Source: Curtobacterium sp. 9128 (GTDB lineage Bacteria > Actinomycetota > Actinomycetes > Actinomycetales > Microbacteriaceae). Taken from it: a stretch of DNA of 64,000 nucleotides. The notes beneath the pieces are model-generated. The model was given only the letters and a program-made list of their open reading frames with translations. It had not been told where the DNA came from and ran no database searches. Each line of letters begins with the position of its first letter. The first letter of the stretch is position 1. The translations under genes were made by a program, and so were the position numbers. Positions 42,860-52,050 of this stretch are shown here, piece after piece. The stretch is taken from the NCBI RefSeq assembly GCF_900086645.1, contig NZ_LT576451.1, positions 3,720,001 to 3,784,000 of the forward strand. The letters are read 5' to 3'.

Positions 42860-43522
42860 TCAGCGGGCGGGTTCGTACACCGACGCCGCTTCGCGGACGA
42901 GCCATCCGCCGATCCGGGCGACGTCGTCGGTGGTGGTCAGTCGGTAGCTCGGGACCAGGCAGGACATCGCGGCGACGACCCGGCTGCCGGCGGAGATCGG
43001 CACGGAGACGGCGGTGACGTCCTTCTCGGCGCCCTCGACGACCACGACGTACCCGTCGGGCCCGACGTCACCGAGCAGGACCCTGCCGACCGCCGTGTCC
43101 TCCACGGGGATGGCGCGCCCGACCCAGCCGACGTGACGGATGGACTGCGTGCCCTCCGCGATCGCGAGGTGCACCGCGGTGTTCCCCGTCCCGAAGACGC
43201 TGAGGTAGCAGGACTCGGTCGTGCCGTCCGCGACGCGTCGCATCGCATCGCGGGCCTGGACGACCAGGGCCGTGTTCGAGAGTGCTGCGGCGCCGAGCTG
43301 CACCAGGTGCGGGCCGGCGGTGAACAGCCCGTCCTCGTCGCGGCGGACGAACTCGTGCGACTCGAGCGAACGGAGCAGTCGGAGCGCCGTGCTCGCGGAC
43401 AGGTCGGCGCGCCGTGCGACCTCGGTGAGGGTGAGTCCGTCGGCGTCGCACACCAGTCCGAGCAGGCGGAGCGCTCGGTCGATCGTCCGCATGCCGGGCC
43501 CGCCGGTGGGTTCCTGCTCCAT
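42860..43522 (-). CDS. IclR-family regulator of the HutH-like operon
   Basis: A 220-residue IclR protein: N-terminal helix-turn-helix LTLTEVARRADLSASTALRLL and a GAF-like effector domain (VGRAIPVEDTAVGRVLL, then SVPISAGSRVVAAMSCLVP). It starts at 43522 and ends 33 bases before the HutH-like gene on the same strand, so it is probably the first gene of that operon. A 17-bp palindrome (43545-43561) lies just upstream of its start. Confidence 0.9.
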   Translation of the reverse strand: MEQEPTGGPGMRTIDRALRLLGLVCDADGLTLTEVARRADLSASTALRLLRSLESHEFVRRDEDGLFTAGPHLVQLGAAALSNTALVVQARDAMRRVADGTTESCYLSVFGTGNTAVHLAIAEGTQSIRHVGWVGRAIPVEDTAVGRVLLGDVGPDGYVVVVEGAEKDVTAVSVPISAGSRVVAAMSCLVPSYRLTTTDDVARIGGWLVREAASVYEPAR

Positions 43523-43544
43523 GCTGCCACCCTATGCAAACGTG

Positions 43545-43561
43545 CTGCCACTGAGTAGCAG
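43545..43561 (-). promoter_or_regulatory. Operator candidate of the HutH-like operon
   Basis: CTGCCACT-G-AGTAGCAG, a 17-bp palindrome with one mismatched pair, 23 bases upstream of the first IclR gene. Confidence 0.5.
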
Positions 43562-43592
43562 TTGTCGTTTCAGGCGGATTAAATCGGATCGC

Positions 43593-44366
43593 TCACTTCT
43601 GCGGTGGAGCATCGGCGCCGCCGATCCGCCGTGACAGCTCCCCCGCGACGCGCGTGACCTCCTGCACCAGACCGTCCGGGGCCGCGCCGTCGTCATCGGA
43701 CCGGTACGTGCACGCCACGCTCGCCACCGGCCACCCGCTCCCGTCGAGCACCGCGACGCCGACGGAGGCGAGTCCCTGCGTGACGGCGCCGACCTCGGTG
43801 GCGACCCCTGCCTCCCGGATCGCGGCCAGCTCGGCCCGGAGCGCGCGACCGTCGGACGGCCCGGTGCCGGTCCGCGACACGAACGCCGAGTCGGACGGGT
43901 ACAGCGCACGGAGCTGCGCCGGTGGCAGCGCGGCGAGCATCGCCTTGCCGCTCGCGGTGAGGTGTGCCGGCAGCCGGACCCCGACCTCGGTGACGAGCGT
44001 CGGCCGGTGCCGCGCACGCTCCTCGACGACGTACACGACCTCGGCGCCGTGCATGACCGCCAGGTGCGCACTCTCCCCGGTCCGGTCCACCAGGGTCGCG
44101 AGCAGCGGTGCGCCGAGCAAGGACAGCGGCTGCTGGCGCGTGAACCCGGACCCGAGCTCGAACGACGCGAGCCCGAGCGCGTACCGCCGGCTCTCGGGGA
44201 GGTGGATCACGAACCCGTGGTCGACCAGCGTGGCCAGGAGTTGGTAGACGGTGGAGCGCGGGAGTCCGAGCCGCGTCGCGATGACGGCCGCCGCCATCGG
44301 ACCACGCTGGGAGCCCAGCACGGTCAGGATGCGCAGCGTCGAGTCCGCCGCAGGGGCCTTGGGCAC
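43593..44366 (-). CDS. IclR-family regulator of the hutUFI block
   Basis: A 257-residue IclR protein starting with GTG at 44366, preceded by AGGAGG. The helix-turn-helix is [20 protein letters not shown], with effector-domain motifs [17 protein letters not shown] and [17 protein letters not shown]. It is divergent from hutU, with a perfect palindrome in the shared region. The likely inducer is urocanate or histidine, by analogy to other hut systems; the regulator class differs from the HutC of proteobacteria. Confidence 0.9.
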   Translation of the reverse strand: MPKAPAADSTLRILTVLGSQRGPMAAAVIATRLGLPRSTVYQLLATLVDHGFVIHLPESRRYALGLASFELGSGFTRQQPLSLLGAPLLATLVDRTGESAHLAVMHGAEVVYVVEERARHRPTLVTEVGVRLPAHLTASGKAMLAALPPAQLRALYPSDSAFVSRTGTGPSDGRALRAELAAIREAGVATEVGAVTQGLASVGVAVLDGSGWPVASVACTYRSDDDGAAPDGLVQEVTRVAGELSRRIGGADAPPQK

Positions 44367-44391
44367 GGTCCTCCTGTCGCCGCCGTGTTTC

Positions 44392-44411
44392 GTGTCCGGT
44401 ATCCCGGACAC
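44392..44411. promoter_or_regulatory. IclR operator candidate before hutU
   Basis: GTGTCCGG-TATC-CCGGACAC, perfect 8-bp arms, between the divergent iclR and hutU genes and 26 bases from the iclR start. Confidence 0.65.
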
Positions 44412-44537
44412 TACCTGCCGTGGAGCACCCTGCGGACCGCGGCGTTCGTGTCGGATGGACGTGGCAGCCCCGGCCACCACACGCCCTGCCCCGGCCCCAG
44501 CCACGACGCGACGACGCACAGCCCGAGAAGGAGCACC

Positions 44538-46223
44538 ATGACCCGCACCGGACAGTCCACCCCGAGCACGGTCGGCGCACGCCCCGTCCGAGCGGCGCGC
44601 GGCACGGAGATCAGCGCGAAGAGCTGGCAGACCGAGGCGCCGCTGCGGATGCTGATGAACAACCTCGACCCGGAGGTCGCCGAGCGCCCGGACGACCTCG
44701 TCGTCTACGGCGGTACCGGCCGCGCCGCCCGCAGCTGGGAGGCGTTCGACGCGATCGTGCACGCACTCCGCGACCTGGACTCGGACGAGACGCTCCTGGT
44801 GCAGTCCGGCAAGCCCGTCGGGATCTTCCGCACGCACGAGTGGGCGCCGCGGGTGCTCATCGCGAACTCGAACCTCGTCGGCGACTGGGCAACGTGGCCC
44901 GAGTTCCGCAAGCTCGAGGCAGCGGGCCTGACGATGTACGGGCAGATGACCGCCGGGTCGTGGATCTACATCGGCACGCAGGGCATCCTGCAGGGCACCT
45001 ACGAGACCTTCGCCGCCGTCGCCGACAAGCGGTTCGGGGGCACCCTCGCCGGCACGATCACGCTCACCGGCGGCTGCGGCGGCATGGGCGGCGCGCAGCC
45101 GCTCGCGGTGACGCTCAACGGCGGTGTCGCCCTGGTCGTCGACGTGGACGCGAGCCGTCTGCAGCGCCGTGTCGAGCACCGGTACCTCGACGAGATGACG
45201 GACGACATCGACGACGCGATCGAGCGGGTCACCCGCGCGAAGGCGGAGCAACGGGCGCTCTCGGTCGGGCTCGTCGGCAACGCGGCCACGGTGTTCCCCG
45301 AGCTCCTCCAGCGCGGCGTCGCGATCGACGTCGTCACCGACCAGACCAGCGCGCACGACCCGCTGAGCTACCTGCCGGAGGGCTACGACGTCCAGACGTG
45401 GCACGACCGCGCCGAGCAGGACCGCGACACGTTCATCGACGACTCGCGCCGGTCCATGGCGAAGCAGGTCGAGGCGATGGTCGGGTTCATGGACGCGGGC
45501 GCCGAGGTGTTCGACTACGGCAACTCCATCCGCCGCGAGGCCGAACTCGCCGGCTACGACCGGGCGTTCGCGTTCCCCGGCTTCGTGCCCGCGTACATCC
45601 GCCCGCTCTTCGCCGAGGGCAAGGGCCCGTTCCGCTGGGCCGCCCTGTCCGGCGACCCCGCCGACATCGCGGCGACGGACCGGGCGATCCTCGAGCTCTT
45701 CCCCGAGGACGAGAAGCTCCGCCGCTGGATCACCTCGGCGTCCGAGAAGGTGCAGTTCGAGGGGCTCCCGGCGCGCATCTGCTGGCTCGGGTACCAGGAG
45801 CGCCACCTCGCCGGCCTGCGGTTCAACGAGCTCGTCGCGGACGGCACGATCTCCGCGCCGATCGTGATCGGCCGCGACCACCTGGACTCCGGGTCGGTCG
45901 CGTCCCCGTACCGCGAGACCGAGTCCATGCAGGACGGCTCCGACGCGATCGCCGACTGGCCCCTCCTGAACGCCCTGCTCAACACCGCGTCCGGCGCGAC
46001 CTGGGTGTCCATCCACCACGGCGGCGGCGTCGGCATCGGCCGGTCCATCCACGCCGGACAGGTCGTCGTCGCGGACGGCACCGACCTCGCCGCGGAGAAG
46101 ATCGCACGCGTGCTGGTGAACGACCCGGGCACCGGTGTCATGCGCCACGTCGACGCCGGCTACGAGCGTGCCGAGGAGGTCGCCCGCGAACGTGGCCTCC
46201 GCGTCCCCATGTGGGAGGTCTGA
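44538..46223 (+). CDS. hutU: Urocanate hydratase
   Basis: Converts urocanate to imidazolone propionate using tightly bound NAD+ as electrophile. The 561-residue protein starts at 44538 after GAAGGAG. Landmarks are the NAD-binding stretch [47 protein letters not shown] and [15 protein letters not shown] near the end. Length and motifs are standard. It is the first gene of the plus-strand hutU-amidohydrolase-hutF-hutI operon. Confidence 0.97.
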   Translation: MTRTGQSTPSTVGARPVRAARGTEISAKSWQTEAPLRMLMNNLDPEVAERPDDLVVYGGTGRAARSWEAFDAIVHALRDLDSDETLLVQSGKPVGIFRTHEWAPRVLIANSNLVGDWATWPEFRKLEAAGLTMYGQMTAGSWIYIGTQGILQGTYETFAAVADKRFGGTLAGTITLTGGCGGMGGAQPLAVTLNGGVALVVDVDASRLQRRVEHRYLDEMTDDIDDAIERVTRAKAEQRALSVGLVGNAATVFPELLQRGVAIDVVTDQTSAHDPLSYLPEGYDVQTWHDRAEQDRDTFIDDSRRSMAKQVEAMVGFMDAGAEVFDYGNSIRREAELAGYDRAFAFPGFVPAYIRPLFAEGKGPFRWAALSGDPADIAATDRAILELFPEDEKLRRWITSASEKVQFEGLPARICWLGYQERHLAGLRFNELVADGTISAPIVIGRDHLDSGSVASPYRETESMQDGSDAIADWPLLNALLNTASGATWVSIHHGGGVGIGRSIHAGQVVVADGTDLAAEKIARVLVNDPGTGVMRHVDAGYERAEEVARERGLRVPMWEV

Positions 46224-46225
46224 GC

Positions 46226-47440
46226 ATGACCGACTCGGGCGCGACGGTCCTCCCGGGGCTGGCCGAGATCGCCGAGGTCGGGCGGGACACCGTCCGCGGC
46301 GGGTACTCCAGGCACCTGCTGGACGACGCCGAGCGCGACCTCCGCGACTGGTTCGTCGAGCGTGCGGAGCGCCTCGGTCTCGACGTCGAGCACGACCGGA
46401 ACGGCAACACCTGGGCGTGGTGGGGCACACCGGGGCCCGATGCGTTCGTCACGGGCTCCCACCTCGACTCGGTCCCCGGCGGCGGCGCCTTCGACGGCCC
46501 GCTCGGCGTCGTCTCGGCGCTCGACGCCGTCGCACGTCTGCAGCAGGAGGGGCACCGCCCGTCGCGACCGACGGCGATCGCCGTCTTCGCCGAGGAGGAG
46601 GGCTCACGCTTCGGCGTCGCCTGCCTCGGGTCGCGCCTGCTGAGCGGTGCCATCAGCCCGGAACGCGCGCTCGCGTTGACCGACGTGGACGGCACCAGCC
46701 TGGAGGCAGTGCTCACCTCCGCCGGCATCGACCCGTCCGCCGTCGGTCCGGATCCGGATCGCCTGGCCGGCATCGGCACGTTCGTCGAGCTGCACGTCGA
46801 GCAGGGGCGCGGACTCGTCGACCTCGGGTCGCCCGTCGCGCTCGCGTCGAGCATCCTCGGGCACGGCCGCTGGCGCTTCCGCTTCTCCGGGCAGGGCAAC
46901 CACGCCGGCGCGACGCTCATGACCGACCGGCGCGACCCGGTCGTCGCGGCCGCTGCGGCCATCGCCGCCGTGCCCGGGATCGCTCGTGCGGCAGCGGACG
47001 CCCGGGCGACGGTCGGACGGCTCCGAGCGGTCCCGGGCGGGACGAACGTGATCGCGTCGACCGCGGAGTTCTGGCTCGACGCCCGGGCCGGCGAGGACAC
47101 GGTGACCCGCACCGTCGTCGGGGCGATCGTCGCCGCGGCCGAGGACGCCGCCACCGCGAACGGCTGCGCGCTCGAGGTGACCGAGGAGTCCTGGTCGAGC
47201 CGTGTCGACTTCCCGGAGGGACCGCGGGCGGCGATCGACCGCGTGCTCGCCGGCGACGTGCCCGTGCTGCCGACGGGCGCGGGGCACGACGCCGGGGTCC
47301 TCTCCACGCACGTCCCGTCCGCGATGCTCTTCGTCCGGAACCCCACCGGCGTCTCGCACGCGCCGGAGGAGTGGTCGGACGCCGACGACTGCGCCGCCGG
47401 GGTCGAGGCGCTCACGACCGTGATGCGGGCGTCGACGTGA
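46226..47440 (+). CDS. M20 amidohydrolase (allantoate amidohydrolase/AmaB-like), putative N-formylglutamate deformylase
   Basis: A 404-residue dinuclear metal amidase of the M20/allantoate amidohydrolase group. It carries GSHLDSVPGGGAFDGPLGV (His/Asp metal ligands), EEEGSRFG (catalytic Glu), ELHVEQG and GHDAG near the C-terminus. It starts 2 bases after hutU and overlaps hutF (GTGA). The pathway through HutF yields N-formylglutamate, and no HutG deformylase is present, so this enzyme is the natural candidate for the last step. That assignment is inference; relatives cleave N-carbamoyl or ureido amino acids. Confidence 0.88.
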   Translation: MTDSGATVLPGLAEIAEVGRDTVRGGYSRHLLDDAERDLRDWFVERAERLGLDVEHDRNGNTWAWWGTPGPDAFVTGSHLDSVPGGGAFDGPLGVVSALDAVARLQQEGHRPSRPTAIAVFAEEEGSRFGVACLGSRLLSGAISPERALALTDVDGTSLEAVLTSAGIDPSAVGPDPDRLAGIGTFVELHVEQGRGLVDLGSPVALASSILGHGRWRFRFSGQGNHAGATLMTDRRDPVVAAAAAIAAVPGIARAAADARATVGRLRAVPGGTNVIASTAEFWLDARAGEDTVTRTVVGAIVAAAEDAATANGCALEVTEESWSSRVDFPEGPRAAIDRVLAGDVPVLPTGAGHDAGVLSTHVPSAMLFVRNPTGVSHAPEEWSDADDCAAGVEALTTVMRAST

Positions 47441-48837
47441 CCGGCGGCACTGCCGGTGCGACCACGGTGCACTGCGCGGCCGCGGTGCACTGCGCGACCG
47501 CGGTCGTCGACGGCGTCGCACGGTCCGACGTCCGCCTCGACCTCGACGGAGCCGGTCGGATCACCGCCGTGACGGTCGGAGTCTCGCCGCGCGCCGGGGA
47601 CCTGCGGCTCGGCACCGTCCTCGCCGGATCGGGCAACGCCCACTCGCACGCGTTCCACCGGGTGCTCCGCGGGCGGACCCACGCGGACGGCGGCGACTTC
47701 TGGCAGTGGCGCACCGCGATGTACCGCGCCGCCGCAGCCCTCGACCCGGACACGTACCGCCAGCTCGCGGTCGGCGTCTTCGCGGAGATGCTCGCCGCCG
47801 GGTGGACCGCCGTCGGGGAGTTCCACTACGTGCACCACCGCCCGGACGGGTCCCGGTACGACGACCCGAACGCCGTCGGCCTCGCCATAGCCGACGCCGC
47901 GCGCGAGGTCGGCATCCGCCTGACCCTGCTCGACACCTGCTACCTCACCGGCGCGCCGGGGCAGCCCCTCGCTGCGGAGCAACGCCGCTTCGGCGACGGG
48001 TCCGCAGCGGCTTGGCTCGACCGCTGGCACGCGCTCCGAGCCGCGATCGGCGACGACCCGCTCGTGACGGTCGGCGCCGCGGTGCACTCCGTCCGCGCCG
48101 TCGCGCCCTCCGACGTCGCGGTGATCGCGAGCGGGCTCCCCGACGACGTCCCGCTCCACGTGCACCTGTCCGAGCAGCCCGCCGAGAACGAGCAGAGCCT
48201 CGCCGCGTACGGCGTCCGGCCGACACGGGTGCTCGCCGACGCCGGGGCACTCGGTCCTCGGCTGAGCGTCGTGCACGCCACGCACCTGACCGACGACGAG
48301 ATCGTCCAGCTCGGGAGCGCCGGGGTCTCCGCGGTGATCTGCCCCACCACCGAGGCGGACCTCGGCGACGGCATCGGTCCGGCCAGGCGACTCGCCGACG
48401 CCGGTGCGACCATCGCGCTCGGGTCCGACCAGAACGCCGTCGTCGATCCGTTCCTCGAGGTCCGCGGGCTCGAGGCGGGCGAACGCCTCCACGCCCGACA
48501 GCGCGGGGTCTTCCCCCCGCGGGAGCTCGACGCCGCACGGTCCACCGCCGGCTACCGAGCGCTGGGCGTCGCCGGGGGCATCGGCGTCGGCGCCGTGTGC
48601 GACGTCGTCGAGATCGACTCCGCGACCGTCCGGACCGTCGGCGCCCGGCCGGAGCAGCTCGTCCTCACGGCGACAGCGTCCGACGTGCTCCGGGTGGTCG
48701 TCGGTGGCCGGATCGTCGCCGACCGCGGCGTGCTCGTCGACGGCCGCTCCCCCGCGGCGCTGCTCCACGATGCGATCGACGTGATCGGCGCTGCCGAACC
48801 GACCGACTCCGCCTCGACGAACGGACCCCGCGCATGA
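47437..48837 (+). CDS. hutF: Formimidoylglutamate deiminase
   Basis: Deiminates N-formimino-L-glutamate to N-formyl-L-glutamate and ammonia. The 466-residue amidohydrolase-superfamily protein starts with GTG at 47437 (GTGA overlap). It has the metal site GNAHSHAFHR, HVHLSEQPAENE, VHATHLTDDE and the ATEADLGDG-type segment (CPTTEADLGDGI) diagnostic of HutF over other deaminases. A final GSDQNAVVDPFLEVR carries the conserved Asp. The stop overlaps hutI (ATGA). Confidence 0.95.
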   Translation: MTGGTAGATTVHCAAAVHCATAVVDGVARSDVRLDLDGAGRITAVTVGVSPRAGDLRLGTVLAGSGNAHSHAFHRVLRGRTHADGGDFWQWRTAMYRAAAALDPDTYRQLAVGVFAEMLAAGWTAVGEFHYVHHRPDGSRYDDPNAVGLAIADAAREVGIRLTLLDTCYLTGAPGQPLAAEQRRFGDGSAAAWLDRWHALRAAIGDDPLVTVGAAVHSVRAVAPSDVAVIASGLPDDVPLHVHLSEQPAENEQSLAAYGVRPTRVLADAGALGPRLSVVHATHLTDDEIVQLGSAGVSAVICPTTEADLGDGIGPARRLADAGATIALGSDQNAVVDPFLEVRGLEAGERLHARQRGVFPPRELDAARSTAGYRALGVAGGIGVGAVCDVVEIDSATVRTVGARPEQLVLTATASDVLRVVVGGRIVADRGVLVDGRSPAALLHDAIDVIGAAEPTDSASTNGPRA

Positions 48838-50051
48838 CGAGCGAACTCATCACGGACATCGGCGAACTCCGCGCGATGGACCCCGCGGACGCCGACGGCT
48901 CCGACGCGGCCGCCGCGTCCGTCGTCCGTCACGACCAGGCCGTCGTCGTCGAGGACGGCCGCGTCGCGTGGATCGGCCCGGCCGCCGACGCTCCCGCCGC
49001 CGACCACCGCACGAGCGTCGGCGGCCGCGCCTGCCTGCCCGGCTGGGTCGACTCGCACACGCACCTCGTCTTCGCCGGTGACCGCGCGACCGAGTTCGTG
49101 GACCGGATGGCCGGGCGCCCCTACGAAGCGGGCGGGATCATGACGACGGTCGCGGCGACCCGGGACGCGACCGACGACGAGCTCAGCCGGAGCGCCGCGG
49201 CCCTCGTCGACGAGGCCGTCGCACAGGGCACGACGACGATCGAGGCGAAGACGGGCTACGGCCTGGACGTCGACACCGAACTCCGGCTCGCCAGGATCGC
49301 CGCGCAGGTCGCGGACGTCGTGACCTTCCTCGGCGCGCACGTGGTGCCGTCGGGAGTCGATCGACGGACGTACCTCGACCTCGTCACCGGCCCGATGCTC
49401 GACGCCGTGCGCCCCCACGTCGGGTTCATCGACGTCTTCTGCGAATCGGGGGCGTTCTCCCCCGACGAGTCGCGTGCCGTGCTCCTCACCGGCCGCGCAG
49501 CGGGGCTCGGGCTCCGGGTGCACGGCAACCAGCTCGGCGAGACCGGCGGCGTCGCACTGGCCGTCGAGCTCGGCGCAGCGAGCGTCGACCACTGCAACCA
49601 CCTGTCGGCGGCCGACGTCGACGCGCTCGCGGGGTCCGGCACGATCGCCACGCTGCTGCCGGCGTGCGACCTGTCGACCAGGGCGCCGTTCGCGCCGGCC
49701 CGAGCACTGGTCGACGCCGGAGCCCGGATCGCGCTCGCGTCGAACTGCAACCCGGGCACGTCCTTCACGTCGTCGATGCAGTTCCAGGTCGCCACCGCGG
49801 TGCTCCAGCAGCGGCTCACGCTCGAGGAGGCGCTCGGTGCGGCGACCCTCGGCGGTGCGGCCGCGCTCGGCCTCGACACCGGCACGGACGCCGTCGGCAG
49901 CATCCGCGTCGGCGGGCCGGCCGACCTCCAGGTGATCGACGCGCCGACGGCCGCACACATCCCCTACCGGATCGGCACGCCGCTGACGGCCGCCGTCTGG
50001 CGACGCGGCCGACGGACCACCGGGGTCACCGCCGTGGGCGGGCCCCGGTAG
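48834..50051 (+). CDS. hutI: Imidazolonepropionase
   Basis: Hydrolyses imidazolone propionate to N-formimino-L-glutamate. The 405-residue protein has the metal site DSHTHLVFAGDRATEF, EAKTGYGLD, HGNQLGE, DHCNHL and ALASNCNPGTS, all standard for HutI. It is the last gene of the operon. Its stop lies only 5 bases from the stop of the convergent dehydrogenase gene, leaving no room for a terminator between them. Confidence 0.97.
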   Translation: MTSELITDIGELRAMDPADADGSDAAAASVVRHDQAVVVEDGRVAWIGPAADAPAADHRTSVGGRACLPGWVDSHTHLVFAGDRATEFVDRMAGRPYEAGGIMTTVAATRDATDDELSRSAAALVDEAVAQGTTTIEAKTGYGLDVDTELRLARIAAQVADVVTFLGAHVVPSGVDRRTYLDLVTGPMLDAVRPHVGFIDVFCESGAFSPDESRAVLLTGRAAGLGLRVHGNQLGETGGVALAVELGAASVDHCNHLSAADVDALAGSGTIATLLPACDLSTRAPFAPARALVDAGARIALASNCNPGTSFTSSMQFQVATAVLQQRLTLEEALGAATLGGAAALGLDTGTDAVGSIRVGGPADLQVIDAPTAAHIPYRIGTPLTAAVWRRGRRTTGVTAVGGPR

Positions 50052-50056
50052 CCCGG

Positions 50057-51208
50057 TCAGACCGCGACGGTCTCAAGCGTCGCCGCGAACGGGTCGAAGT
50101 CCTCGGGGAGCGAGGCGATCGGCTCCACCGTCGACTCGACCTCGACGAACGCCCGCGCGGCGATCGACTCCTCGACCGCCACCATCGTGTCGAGCACGTG
50201 GTACCCGACCTCGCCGGTGGCGATGTGCGAGCCACCGCCGCGGATCGCCCGCGCCATGTCGAGGACGCCGAGACCACGACCGACCGTCGGCTCCTCGTCG
50301 AGGAGCGTCTCGAACGACTGCTCGAACGGGAACGTCGCGTCCTTCGTCAGCGGCCGCGCGATCCGGATCGGGTGCCCACCGCCGAACGTGTTCGGATCCG
50401 GCAGCACGATCGTGCCCTCTGTGCCGTTCACCTCGAACACGCCGTGCCGGAACAGCGGGGTGTCGAAGGACAGCAGCGACTGCGCCTGACCGCCCTGCTC
50501 GAAGGCCGTCAGCACGGACACGTGCGTCGGGACCTCGACCGGGAAGGACTGCCCGGCGTTCGGCCCGACCACCAGGTCCCTGGTCTCCCGGGACCGCGAA
50601 CCGGTCGCGACGACGGACGCCACCGGGCCGAGCAGGTGCACGAGCGCCGTGAAGTAGTACGGACCGATGTCGAACAGCGGGCCTGCACCCTTGGCGTAGA
50701 GGAACGACGCGTTCGGGTGGAACACGTCAGGTCCCTGCCACTGCATGCTCGTCACGGCGGTCAGCGGGGTGCCGATCGCGCCGGACTCGATCGCGCGCTT
50801 GGCGGTCTGCCATCCGGGGCCGAGCACGGTGTCCGGCGCGATGCCGAGCTGCAGCCCGAGTTCGTCCGCCAGGGCGACGAGCCCCGCGGCTGACGCCCGG
50901 TCGACCCCGATCGGCTTCTCGCTCCAGACGTGCTTGCCCGCGCGGAGCGCAGCGGTCGAGACCTCGACGTGGGTGGCGGGGAGCGTCAGGTTGATGACGA
51001 TCTCGACGTCGGGGTCGGCGAGGACGTCGTCACCGGTGCCCGACGCGGGGACGCCCCACTTCGCTGCCGACGCCGCGGCGCGCTCGGTGTCGATGTCGCC
51101 GATCCGGACGACCTCGACGTCCGGGAACGTCGTGAGGTTCGTCAGGTACTGCTCGCTGATCATGCCGGCACCGATGAACCCGATGCCGACCCTGCCCGTG
51201 CGCGTCAT
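50057..51208 (-). CDS. Gfo/Idh/MocA-family oxidoreductase
   Basis: A 383-residue NAD(P)-dependent dehydrogenase. The N-terminal Rossmann motif is GIGFIGAGMISEQYL, followed by EKPIGVDRASA (catalytic Lys in the EKP motif) and the C-terminal beta-sheet substrate domain with GPLFDIGPYYFTALVHLLG (Asp/His pair). It acts on a sugar, inositol or derivative. The start at 51208 overlaps the isomerase stop (ATGA). It is the third gene of an MFS-isomerase-dehydrogenase operon, suggesting uptake and oxidation of one carbohydrate. Confidence 0.92.
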   Translation of the reverse strand: MTRTGRVGIGFIGAGMISEQYLTNLTTFPDVEVVRIGDIDTERAAASAAKWGVPASGTGDDVLADPDVEIVINLTLPATHVEVSTAALRAGKHVWSEKPIGVDRASAAGLVALADELGLQLGIAPDTVLGPGWQTAKRAIESGAIGTPLTAVTSMQWQGPDVFHPNASFLYAKGAGPLFDIGPYYFTALVHLLGPVASVVATGSRSRETRDLVVGPNAGQSFPVEVPTHVSVLTAFEQGGQAQSLLSFDTPLFRHGVFEVNGTEGTIVLPDPNTFGGGHPIRIARPLTKDATFPFEQSFETLLDEEPTVGRGLGVLDMARAIRGGGSHIATGEVGYHVLDTMVAVEESIAARAFVEVESTVEPIASLPEDFDPFAATLETVAV

Positions 51209-52020
51209 GCCGACACCGCTTCCTTGTCCAGCGTCGCGGCGAGCCACCGGTAGGACTGCTCGACGGCGTCGAAGACGTCCAGCTCCGAGTGGTCGAACTC
51301 GATCACGGCGTACTCGAGGGCTGGCGCAGCGGCGAGGACCTCGGCGATCGGCACGTCGCCCTGTCCGGCCGGGGTCTGATCATGCGGGATCTCGGCGGTG
51401 GAGATCCCCGAACGCATCGGGCCGTCCTTGACGTGCACGGCGACGATGCGGTCACCGAGCTCCTGGACGAAGGCGACGACGTCGACGCCGGCGGCCGACG
51501 CCCAGTACAGGTCGAGCTCGAGCACGACGCGGGGGTCGAGGAGTTCGGCGAGCACCTGCAGTGCGGGCTTGCCGTCGATCTGCGGCCGGAGCTCGTGGTC
51601 GTGGTTGTGGTAGCCGACGCGCAGGCCGTGCTCGGCCGCCTCGTCCGCTGCAGCGTTGAGACGCGCTGCGACGCGCTCGACGCCCTCGCGGGTGGTCCAC
51701 TCGTCGGGTCCGACGAACGGGTCGATGACGATCTCGAGGCCGAGCTCCTTCGCCGCGGCGAACGTGTCGGCGTGCGACGGTGCGGTCATCGTCGTGCCGT
51801 CCGGCAGGGGGATCTCCTGCTGGACGAGGAAGGCGTGGCCGGTCGTGGCGGTGATGCCGTGGGCGTCGAACGCCGACTTGAGCTCCGCGGAGCGGCCGAC
51901 GAAGGCGAACGCCTCGACGGTGTCGAAGCCGATCGCGGCGAGCCGTGCGACCCCGGCGTCGAGGTCCGGCTCCAGCGCGGCGTTCACCGTGTAGAGCTGC
52001 AGCGAGATGGCGGGTGCCAT
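51205..52020 (-). CDS. Sugar phosphate isomerase/epimerase (TIM barrel)
   Basis: A 271-residue protein of the xylose-isomerase-like/AP endonuclease 2 superfamily. Metal-ligand positions are visible in YHNHDHEL, VLELDLYWA, VHVKDG and VIEFDHSE. It starts at 52020 and overlaps the dehydrogenase gene by 4 bases. Similar pairs with Gfo/Idh enzymes occur in inositol and 3-keto-glucoside pathways; the exact substrate is not evident. Confidence 0.9.
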   Translation of the reverse strand: MAPAISLQLYTVNAALEPDLDAGVARLAAIGFDTVEAFAFVGRSAELKSAFDAHGITATTGHAFLVQQEIPLPDGTTMTAPSHADTFAAAKELGLEIVIDPFVGPDEWTTREGVERVAARLNAAADEAAEHGLRVGYHNHDHELRPQIDGKPALQVLAELLDPRVVLELDLYWASAAGVDVVAFVQELGDRIVAVHVKDGPMRSGISTAEIPHDQTPAGQGDVPIAEVLAAAPALEYAVIEFDHSELDVFDAVEQSYRWLAATLDKEAVSA

Positions 52021-52050
52021 GGGGAGTCCTTTCGTTGGTGCCAGGACCGG

